Source of the DNA: Sulfitobacter marinus
Lineage (GTDB): Bacteria > Pseudomonadota > Alphaproteobacteria > Rhodobacterales > Rhodobacteraceae
Assembly (NCBI RefSeq): GCF_900116285.1
Contig: NZ_FPAJ01000002.1
Coordinates: 649,201 to 713,200, forward strand
Length of the DNA: 64,000 nucleotides
Direction: 5' to 3'
The notes under the pieces were generated by a model. It made no database searches and was not told the DNA's origin. It saw only the letters and a program-made list of their open reading frames with translations. Below, piece by piece: positions 56,965 to 64,000 of this stretch. Both the position numbers and the translations under genes were made by a program. Each line of letters starts with the position of its first letter. Within the stretch, counting starts at the first letter, position 1.

Positions 56965-57343
56965 TGTGTTCGATGGGTATCATCCTGCGGTTCATCTTTT
57001 GCGTATCGCGAGAAACCGGCGTTCTTTTTGAGGGCGCGTTATTTTTTTCTATTGGACGCGGATCTTTCAAATCTTCCCTCCGGTGTGTGAAGTAGTTTGT
57101 GGATATCTCAAGTGGTGGATGAGGGGCGCGCGCTAAACCGCAGCGTTTATTGAAATATCAATCGTTCAGGCAGAGGCGCGCAAATCGTAAACTCCTGTGC
57201 ATATTTTTGCCTTGAATCATCAAGGGGCAGGACGCCTCAAAAAAATCCCAGTTCGGTCAAGTCTCAAGTTCAGAAAAAATACGAATATTTTCATTGACCG
57301 CATAGGGTGTTCTACGTCAGTTTGTGTGAATTGACGGTCACGC

Positions 57344-57357
57344 CACTACATCTAGTG
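57344..57357. promoter_or_regulatory. NrdR-like box upstream of nrdJ
   Basis: CACTACATCTAGTG: a near-palindrome fitting the NrdR pattern CAC-W-A-x-A-T-x-T-W-GTG. A weaker half-match (TACGTCAGTTTGTG, 57313-57326) lies 31 bases upstream, the tandem spacing typical of NrdR sites. The box is 190 bases before the nrdJ ATG. Confidence 0.5.
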
Positions 57358-57546
57358 ATTAACATTAGGCGGCGGGCTGATAAGGCAGATGAGGCAAACG
57401 CAGCTATCGCGCATGTTTGGATGCTTATCACGGGCCACCATGGCCCCACGGTGAAGCGTTCTCTGTTTTGGTCAATAGTGTTGGGGCAGTCTGCAATGTC
57501 AGATCCGGCCTCGTGTAGATGAGCTGAGAAAAACGGGGCGACAGAT

Positions 57547-60500
57547 ATGAAAATCGAAAGAAAATTCACGACTTCCGGGCAAGATGCATATGCAAAACTG
57601 GATTTCGTGAGCACAGTTTCCGAAATCCGCAACCCGGACGGATCGGTGGTTTTCCATCTCGATAACGTCGAAGTCCCTTCCAGCTGGAGCCAGGTCGCCT
57701 CTGACGTCATTGCCCAGAAATATTTCCGCAAGGCCGGCGTGCCGTCGGCGACCAAAAAGATCAAAGAAAAGGGCGTGCCAGAGTTCCTGTGGCGCTCGGT
57801 TCCTGCCGATGATGCCACCATGGGCGGCGAAACGTCGTCCAAGCAAGTGTTCGACCGTCTGGCGGGCGCATGGGCCTATTGGGGTTGGAAAGGTGGCTAT
57901 TTCACCACCGAAGAAGACGCCCAAGCCTATTACGACGAAATGCGCCACATTCTGGCGTCTCAGTCGGGTGCCCCGAACAGCCCGCAGTGGTTCAACACCG
58001 GCCTGCACTGGGCCTACGGTATCGATGGTCCGGCGCAAGGTCACTACTATGTAGACTACAAGACTGGCAAGCTGACACGTTCGAAATCTTCTTACGAGCA
58101 CCCGCAGCCCCACGCCTGTTTCATTCAATCGGTTGCCGATGATCTGGTGGGCGATGGCGGCATCATGGATCTGTGGGTCCGCGAGGCGCGGCTGTTCAAA
58201 TATGGCTCCGGCACAGGCACCAACTTTTCCAGCCTGCGCGGCGCGGGCGAGGGGCTGTCGGGCGGTGGTAAGTCGTCGGGCCTGATGGGTTTCCTAAAAA
58301 TCGGTGACCGCGCTGCTGGCGCGATCAAATCCGGTGGCACCACGCGGCGTGCGGCGAAAATGGTAATCGTCGATGCGGACCACCCCGATATCGAAGACTT
58401 CATCAACTGGAAGGTCATCGAAGAGCAGAAAGTGGCGTCTATCGTTGCGGGTTCAAAAATGCACGAGCGCGAGTTGAACAAACTGTTCGCCGCGATCAAA
58501 GCATGGGATGGCGTTCAGGCGGATGCCTATGACCCAGCCAAGAACGAACAGCTAAAGGCGGCAATCAAGGACGCAAAGAAATGCGCGATCCCAGAGACTT
58601 ACGTCAAGCGCGTGTTGGATTACGCCAAGCAGGGTCACACCTCGATTGAGTTCCCAACCTACGACACCGATTGGGATTCCGAGGCTTACTCCTCCGTTTC
58701 GGGGCAGAACTCCAACAACTCGATCCGGGTCACCAACGCGTTCTTGCACGCTGTTGAAAAAGACGCCGATTGGGAGCTGATGGACCGCACAACGGGCCGC
58801 GTGTCGAAAACCATCCGTGCCCGCGATCTGTGGGAACAGGTTGGCCATGCCGCATGGGCCTGTGCCGATCCGGGCATCCAGTACCACGACACTGTCAACG
58901 AATGGCACACATGCCCCGAAGACGGTGCGATCCGTGGGTCAAACCCCTGTTCCGAATACATGTTCCTTGACGACACGGCTTGTAACCTCGCGTCGATGAA
59001 CCTGCTGACCTTCCTCAAAGACGGCGAATTCCAGGTCGAAGACTACATGCACGCCTCGCGTCTGTGGACAGTGACGCTGGAAATCTCGGTGATGATGGCA
59101 CAATTCCCGTCCAAAGAGATTGCTCAGCGGTCCTATGATTTCCGCACGCTGGGTCTGGGCTATGCGAACATCGGTGGCTTGCTGATGAACATGGGCCATT
59201 CCTATGACAGCGACGAAGGTCGCGCGCTTTGTGGTGCCCTGACGGCGATCATGACCGGCGTTTCCTACGCCACATCTGCTGAAATCGCAGGCGAACTGGG
59301 CGCATTCCCCGGCTACAAGAAAAACGCCGACCACATGCTGCGCGTCATCCGTAACCACCGCAACGCTGCAATGGGCAAGTCGGACGGCTACGAGAACCTT
59401 GCGGTCAAGCCGGTCCCTTTGGACCACGCAAACTGCCCCCAACAAAACCTGATCGCTGTTGCGACCTCGACCTGGGACGAAGCGCTGCGCCTTGGCGAAA
59501 AGCACGGGTATCGCAACGCCCAAGTGTCAGTGATTGCCCCCACGGGCACCATCGGTCTGGTGATGGATTGTGACACCACAGGGATCGAGCCTGACTTTGC
59601 CCTCGTGAAATTCAAGAAACTGGCCGGTGGCGGGTACTTCAAGATCATCAACCAATCCGTCCCTGCTGCATTGGAAAAGCAGGGCTATGGATCGGCCCAG
59701 ATCGAAGAAATCATCGCTTATGCGGTGGGTCATGGCAGCATCGGCAACGCGCCGGGCATCAACCACACCACATTGGTCGGCCATGGCTTTGGCACGAATG
59801 AATTGGCCAAGATCGACGCGGCATTGGCGCAGGCCTTTGACATCCGTTTCGTGTTCAACCAATGGACCCTGGGCGAAGAATTCTGCACCCAAGTCCTTGG
59901 TATCCCCGCCGAAAAACTGAACGATCCGACGTTTGATCTGCTCAAGTCCCTTGGTTTTTCCAAGAAAGACGTTGATGCGGCTAACGACCACGTTTGCGGC
60001 ACCATGACGCTGGAAGGTGCGCCGCACCTGAAGGAAGAACACTACGGCATCTTCGATTGTGCCAACCCCTGCGGTAAAAAAGGGACGCGTTATCTGTCGG
60101 TCAACAGCCACATCTACATGATGGCAGCGGCACAATCGTTCATCTCGGGCGCGATTTCCAAGACGATCAACATGCCCAACGACGCGACCATCGAAGATTG
60201 CCAACAGGCCTATGAATTGTCCTGGTCCTTGGGCGTGAAAGCTAATGCGCTGTATCGTGATGGATCGAAGCTGTCCCAACCTTTGGCTGCGGCTTTGGTC
60301 GAGGACGATGATGAAGCCGCCGAAACCCTTGAAACCGGCAACATCCACGAAAAGGCCACTGTGCTGGCCGAAAAGATCGTCGAAAAGGTTATCGTCAAAG
60401 AGATCATCAAATCGCACCGCGAAAAGATGCCTGAACGTCGCAAGGGGTATACCCAAAAAGCCATCGTGGGCGGTCACAAAGTGTACCTGCGCACTGGCGA

Positions 60501-61197
60501 ATATGGCGACGGCAGCTTGGGCGAAATCTTTATCGATATGCACAAAGAGGGTGCCGGTTTCCGCGCGATGATGAACAACTTTGCCATCGCCGTGTCCGTG
60601 GGCCTGCAATATGGTGTACCGCTCGAAGAATTCGTCGATGCCTTCACCTTCACCAAGTTCGAGCCCGCCGGCATGGTTCAGGGCAACGATAGCATCAAGA
60701 ATGCAACATCGATCCTTGATTACATCTTCCGTGAATTGGCCGTGTCCTATCTGGACCGCACCGATCTGGCGCATGTGAAACCCGAAGGGGCCACATTCGA
60801 CACCATCGGCCGCGGCGAGGAAGAAGGCGTGCGCAACGTGTCCGAGATTTCCGAAAGCGCCGCGACGCGGTCTTTGGAAGTGCTCAAGCAGATCAGTTCG
60901 ACCGGGTATTTGCGCAACCGCATGCCGCAAGAGCTGGTTTTGATGCAAGGCGGGCAGGGGATGGCTGACGTCGCGGTGATGGACACTGGCACAGCTGCGG
61001 TCGCGCAATCGGTCACCACCTCCGTGGAATCGACGACTGCGATTTCCAGCGGTGCCGTCGGGATCGACGCCCGAACCAAAGCCAAGATGCAAGGCTATGA
61101 AGGCGAGGCCTGCGGCGAATGCGGCAACTACACGCTGGTCCGCAACGGCACCTGCATGAAGTGCAACACCTGTGGGGGTACGTCCGGTTGTAGCTGA
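57547..61197 (+). CDS. nrdJ: Vitamin B12-dependent (class II) ribonucleoside-diphosphate reductase
   Basis: Makes deoxyribonucleotides using adenosylcobalamin, independent of oxygen. 1216 residues, the large alphaproteobacterial form. Active-site features: [13 protein letters not shown] near the N-terminal substrate site, the cysteine region [20 protein letters not shown] (about 467), and [19 protein letters not shown]. The C-terminal tail [20 protein letters not shown] and a final cysteine cluster form a zinc-ribbon used for reduction. No intein interrupts it. ATG at 57547. It is probably controlled by NrdR (box at 57344). Confidence 0.96.
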   Translation: MKIERKFTTSGQDAYAKLDFVSTVSEIRNPDGSVVFHLDNVEVPSSWSQVASDVIAQKYFRKAGVPSATKKIKEKGVPEFLWRSVPADDATMGGETSSKQVFDRLAGAWAYWGWKGGYFTTEEDAQAYYDEMRHILASQSGAPNSPQWFNTGLHWAYGIDGPAQGHYYVDYKTGKLTRSKSSYEHPQPHACFIQSVADDLVGDGGIMDLWVREARLFKYGSGTGTNFSSLRGAGEGLSGGGKSSGLMGFLKIGDRAAGAIKSGGTTRRAAKMVIVDADHPDIEDFINWKVIEEQKVASIVAGSKMHERELNKLFAAIKAWDGVQADAYDPAKNEQLKAAIKDAKKCAIPETYVKRVLDYAKQGHTSIEFPTYDTDWDSEAYSSVSGQNSNNSIRVTNAFLHAVEKDADWELMDRTTGRVSKTIRARDLWEQVGHAAWACADPGIQYHDTVNEWHTCPEDGAIRGSNPCSEYMFLDDTACNLASMNLLTFLKDGEFQVEDYMHASRLWTVTLEISVMMAQFPSKEIAQRSYDFRTLGLGYANIGGLLMNMGHSYDSDEGRALCGALTAIMTGVSYATSAEIAGELGAFPGYKKNADHMLRVIRNHRNAAMGKSDGYENLAVKPVPLDHANCPQQNLIAVATSTWDEALRLGEKHGYRNAQVSVIAPTGTIGLVMDCDTTGIEPDFALVKFKKLAGGGYFKIINQSVPAALEKQGYGSAQIEEIIAYAVGHGSIGNAPGINHTTLVGHGFGTNELAKIDAALAQAFDIRFVFNQWTLGEEFCTQVLGIPAEKLNDPTFDLLKSLGFSKKDVDAANDHVCGTMTLEGAPHLKEEHYGIFDCANPCGKKGTRYLSVNSHIYMMAAAQSFISGAISKTINMPNDATIEDCQQAYELSWSLGVKANALYRDGSKLSQPLAAALVEDDDEAAETLETGNIHEKATVLAEKIVEKVIVKEIIKSHREKMPERRKGYTQKAIVGGHKVYLRTGEYGDGSLGEIFIDMHKEGAGFRAMMNNFAIAVSVGLQYGVPLEEFVDAFTFTKFEPAGMVQGNDSIKNATSILDYIFRELAVSYLDRTDLAHVKPEGATFDTIGRGEEEGVRNVSEISESAATRSLEVLKQISSTGYLRNRMPQELVLMQGGQGMADVAVMDTGTAAVAQSVTTSVESTTAISSGAVGIDARTKAKMQGYEGEACGECGNYTLVRNGTCMKCNTCGGTSGCS

Positions 61198-62656
61198 GGG
61201 TGATGACCTGATGTGTGGATGAAATGCCAAGCATATATAGCCCATTTCGGGGTGTTTCGGCGGCCATTTACAAGGTGATTAGCGCCTAGTTCACGTAAGT
61301 CATTGATTTTATTGACTCGAGCTAAGAGCCGATCCTTTTGGAATTTGATGGTCTAGTACAGCGGTCAAGTAAGGGAAACGAGACTTCTAAAGGGGCATGA
61401 GCCTGAAGCCCGCATGGTATTGCATACCATGCGGGCGTCGAATTTTTAGAAGTCGCGGGCTGAGTGAGGAGGCGTTTTCCGCGCTCAATCCATCAAATAG
61501 GAGGCCGGTGCGCTCGCCCCTAACGAAGGCCAAGCCACAGGTGTAAAACAAACGAGCGGTTAACGATGAGCTTGGCCATGCGAAAATTAAGGTGCCCCCT
61601 GGGTTCCCTTTTTTCTTTGGTACACTTGTGAAGAAGAGTTCGCTGGATGAGGAGCACATCACCCCGCCTAGAATAAAATCAGTTCATCGTCAGCGGCAAG
61701 GATATAGAAATTCCCCTGGTCTATCAGCGCTAGAAGGTGCCTCAGTCGTGGCAGAAAACCTATGGGTCGCTAACAATCGATAAACGAGGATCGCGATGTA
61801 AATCTGCCCTGATTTTAAATCCTTTTGAGCAACGGTGACTGACAAGCTGATAATTCATAGTGACTGGTGTCCGGTCCTATTCAGTTTTTTTGAAAATTTT
61901 GTTTGCACCGGATTTGAAATATTTCGTTGAAAATAGCTTAAAACGCTCACGGCCCAGACGGGCCGTTGACCATGACACCTCATTGCTGCTCATGCAGCCC
62001 GCATTGCGGTCATTAGCTGCAACTGCAAAATCTAATGCTTTGCGAATTCACAGAGTGCGGGCAAAGCGAAGTTTCCCTGCGCTGCCCCACCATCGACTAA
62101 ACGCACCAAGAGCACATTACAGCGCGGTAGCAGCGCCAATACTGTCAGGGTCGAGCCACTTTCGACATGTTCCGCGATCCTGACAAAGGCCGCCCTCAAC
62201 GCCGCTCGTTATATCTGCGTGGTCTTTGCACGGCATATTACCCCAACCCCCTGCACGCGGCCCCAGCTTTGGATCATATCACAATGGTGCACCGCTCATA
62301 TCCCATGGCGGATACCGGTACGAAAGCGCAGCAGGTCCTACAGATCCGGGGGGATTACCTGCACACCGACGCGCTGAAACGGCGGCTATCGGCTGGCCAG
62401 GCATGGCGGCAGTATACACAACTATGTTGCAAATACGGCATCTGAGCAGCGCATAAGCACATAAAGGTTAACACTTTATTTACAATATGTCGGAAATGTG
62501 GTTTGCCTGATTCTGCTTGAAGACCTGTGACGCCAAGACCGACGTCACTAAAATGCTCCTGCCATTATTTCTGGTATCGGAGTCCGGGCAACACGGTCGA
62601 AATCTGCGGCACCCTTGGCTGGGGGTCGTATTTCGAATGTTGTGCGAATTGGAAAA
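61198..62656. other. Gene desert between nrdJ and the autotransporter gene
   Basis: Nearly 1.5 kb without a supportable gene. A strong nested inverted repeat lies at 61383-61453. Short frames at 61387-61662 (minus), 61860-62183 and 62167-62445 (plus) have odd composition and no recognised domain or ribosome binding site. The region could hold gene remnants. The autotransporter promoter must be near its right end. Confidence 0.5.
61383..61453. repeat. Nested inverted repeat in the desert
   Basis: Outer arms ACTTCTAAA (61383-61391) and TTTAGAAGT (61445-61453) enclose a perfect 12-bp stem CCCGCATGGTAT/ATACCATGCGGG (61409-61420 and 61424-61435) with a TGC loop. TTTTT follows the inner stem on the plus strand, inside the outer arm. 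It could be a terminator, an RNA structure or a small mobile repeat. Confidence 0.65.
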
Positions 62657-64000
62657 ATGAATATGAAGCATCTCAATGCCTCTCACGGGTACCGTCCCGT
62701 TCACCGTGCGAAACTGCTGCGCATCGCCCCCCTCACACCACAGGCCAATCACGGCACGGTATCTGTCAGTGCCCCGCTGGCACCGGTGATCGGGTTTCAT
62801 CGTGTTCTTGCCGCGCGCTGCGGCTTTCCGTTCCGCCTGCGGAGGGTTTTGCGCAGTGCCTTGTTATCTGCGACGGCGCTGGTGGCGGTGGCGGCACCGG
62901 GCTGGGCCGACGAGACCATTGATGGTGGTGACCCTGTAATTGTGGACGGACGCGGGCTTGAGGGTGCAGGGGGGACAGGAACACAGCCGAACCCTTGGAA
63001 TACCGGGGGTATCTTGGTTGTTGGCCAATCCTCGACTGGCGGGCTCAAAATCATTGCGGGTGGCAGTGTTACCAATACCTATGGCGCTATCGGCCGCTCA
63101 TCAGGTGCCACCGGCACGGTGACGGTGACGGGGGCCGGCTCCCGCTGGACGAATACGGGTAATATTCCGGTCGTAGTCGGCGATAGCGGCACGGGTACGC
63201 TGACCATCGCGGAGGGTGGCGCGGTCAGCAGTGCAGATGGCACTATCGGCAAGGGCACAAACGCCCGCAGCACGGCATCGGTGACCGGGACCGGATCAAT
63301 CTGGACGAATACTGGCAACCTCAAAGTCGGCGCTGACGGCACCGGTACGCTGACCATCGCGGATAGCGCCGTGGTGCAGGCAAGCAAGGTGAACGTTGCA
63401 CGCGTAGGCATGTCCAGCGGTACGCTCAATATCGGGGCGGCGGCGGGGGACACGGCTGTGGCGGCGGGGACGCTTACGGCCTCAACTGTGGTGTTTGGCA
63501 CTGGCACCGGAAAGCTCGTGTTTAACCACACCGACACCGACTACACATTCGCCGCCGCCATCAACGGGGCCGGATCGGTCAATGTCCTGTCAGGCACAAC
63601 AAAACTCACCGGCAGCAATACTTATTCGGGTGGCACGACGATTTCCGGCGGCACGCTGCAAATCGGCAATGGCGGCACCAGCGGCAGTCTGTCCGGCGAT
63701 GTTACCAACAACGGCGCTTTGGCCTTCAATCGCAGCGGTGCGTTAACCTATGGCGACGACATTTCTGGAACGGGGTCTCTCACTAAATCGGGCACCGGCA
63801 CCCTGACCCTGACGGGGACGAGCAGCTTCACTGGGGACACGACGATTTCCGGCGGCACACTGACCATCGCAGAGGGTGGCACGGTCAGCAATGACGACGG
63901 CACTATCGGTAAGAATGAAGACACCACCGGCAAGGTGACGGTGACGGGAGAGGACTCGAGCTGGACGAATACGGGCGACCTCACTGTTGGCTATTACGGC
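62657..64000 (+). CDS. Autotransporter-type surface protein, passenger part (partial)
   Basis: The frame from the ATG at 62657 stays open for 448 codons to the window edge. Residues about 60-84 are a signal peptide (LLSATALVAVAAPGWA, cleavage before DE at 85), preceded by an unusually long, basic N-region. The passenger is Gly/Thr/Ser-rich beta-helix. It holds repeats of two known kinds. The first, of T5SS/PEP-CTERM type, reads SxWTNTG, then VG..GTGTLTIAEGG (63141-63260, 63300-63375, 63858-64000). The second, autotransporter-associated beta-strand repeats, reads NTYSGGTTISGGTLQIG and GTLTLTGTSSFTGDTTISGG (63600-63865). The C-terminal beta-barrel must lie beyond the window. No good ribosome binding site is visible. 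Confidence 0.85.
   Translation, partial: MNMKHLNASHGYRPVHRAKLLRIAPLTPQANHGTVSVSAPLAPVIGFHRVLAARCGFPFRLRRVLRSALLSATALVAVAAPGWADETIDGGDPVIVDGRGLEGAGGTGTQPNPWNTGGILVVGQSSTGGLKIIAGGSVTNTYGAIGRSSGATGTVTVTGAGSRWTNTGNIPVVVGDSGTGTLTIAEGGAVSSADGTIGKGTNARSTASVTGTGSIWTNTGNLKVGADGTGTLTIADSAVVQASKVNVARVGMSSGTLNIGAAAGDTAVAAGTLTASTVVFGTGTGKLVFNHTDTDYTFAAAINGAGSVNVLSGTTKLTGSNTYSGGTTISGGTLQIGNGGTSGSLSGDVTNNGALAFNRSGALTYGDDISGTGSLTKSGTGTLTLTGTSSFTGDTTISGGTLTIAEGGTVSNDDGTIGKNEDTTGKVTVTGEDSSWTNTGDLTVGYYG

Larger units (their letters stand above)
56902..57546. other. Long intergenic region between tRNA-Pro and nrdJ
   Basis: 645 bases, AT-richer than the neighbours. It holds a 20-bp hairpin just after the tRNA (56919-56964) and a NrdR-like box (57344-57357), and must include the nrdJ promoter. 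Overlapping short frames (57307-57522 plus, 57312-57842 minus) have no domain and are not called. No cobalamin riboswitch was recognised. Confidence 0.6.

Noticed and set aside
56915..56970. Two AT-rich near-palindromes (CACAATATAGTG and CGCTATATTTGTG) as NrdR boxes
   Set aside because: They are the two arms of one long hairpin behind tRNA-Pro and are shorter than the NrdR site; the site at 57344 fits better.
57212..57227. FNR-type box (CTTGAATCATCAAG)
   Set aside because: The dyad arms are four bases apart, whereas FNR sites need TTGAT-N4-ATCAA, two bases longer.
57250..57546. Possible cobalamin riboswitch ahead of nrdJ
   Set aside because: A B12-dependent enzyme invites one, but the conserved core with GCCACTG and its partner hairpins could not be found; the GCCAC sequences present are isolated.
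61383..61453. Integron attC site
   Set aside because: The nested inverted repeats recall attC folding, but the outer arms lack the core-site sequences and no integrase or cassettes are present.
62167..62445. Plus-strand frame of 92 codons in the desert
   Set aside because: The product matches nothing I recognise, has no ribosome binding site and a mixed composition; a remnant cannot be excluded.

Overview
The window looks like a chromosomal segment of an alphaproteobacterium of the Rhodobacteraceae (Roseobacter group). The signs are the marine-roseobacter gene set and order (radA-pqiA-alr...dnaB, trpE...trpGDC-moaC-moeA-lexA-comEC), a class II B12-dependent ribonucleotide reductase, a one-piece indolepyruvate oxidoreductase, a gene-transfer-agent-type muramidase/holin pair, and a GTTC-N7-GTTC SOS box in front of lexA. 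Base composition is moderately GC-rich and even, apart from a few AT-richer patches. No insertion sequence, CRISPR array or rRNA was seen. One tRNA (Pro, TGG) is present. The window opens inside pcm and closes inside a large autotransporter gene.

Layout. 1-4.5 kb: pcm-surE, a short-chain dehydrogenase, two small proteins and purF, all on the minus strand. 4.5-5.9 kb: an AT-richer accessory gene between non-coding stretches rich in inverted repeats. 5.9-13.6 kb: cvpA, radA, a PqiA-type membrane protein, alr and dnaB on the minus strand, interrupted by a plus-strand pair (secreted alpha/beta hydrolase plus fatty-acid-hydroxylase-type membrane protein). 13.7-21.3 kb: pyrE, pyrC, an uncharacterised protein, a MoxR ATPase/VWA pair and purL. 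21.4-27.1 kb: a candidate small RNA, a LysR regulator divergent from the indolepyruvate oxidoreductase, and an acyltransferase. 27.1-34 kb: murI, argC, ccmE, the muramidase/holin pair, ccmF, ccmH and an enoyl-CoA hydratase. 34-40.4 kb: a small unknown, gltA, gltX, comEC and lexA. 40.5-52.2 kb: a tightly packed minus-strand run (PpiD-like chaperone, trpE; then trpG, trpD, ung, trpC, moaC, a GIY-YIG protein, moeA) with many 1-4 base stop/start overlaps. A divergent polysaccharide-deacetylase gene and an AstE-like gene lie between trpE and trpG. 52.2-56.8 kb: aminotransferase, gpt, fabI, pdxH, a double cold-shock protein and a DUF192 protein. 56.8-61.2 kb: tRNA-Pro, then nrdJ behind a NrdR-like box. 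61.2-62.7 kb: a gene desert with nested inverted repeats. 62.7-64 kb: the repeat-rich passenger of an autotransporter.

Most genes are housekeeping: purine, pyrimidine, tryptophan, arginine, molybdopterin and cytochrome c biogenesis, DNA replication and repair, cell-wall precursors and fatty-acid synthesis. The accessory or unexpected items are the GIY-YIG/DUF4357 gene translationally coupled to moaC and moeA, the hydrolase/hydroxylase insert between alr and dnaB, the phage-like lysis pair inside the cytochrome c maturation genes, the candidate sRNA, the dispersed intergenic repeat family (five copies seen), and the autotransporter beyond the desert. I did not find a clear, wholly new multi-gene system. 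The best leads are ranked in the findings.
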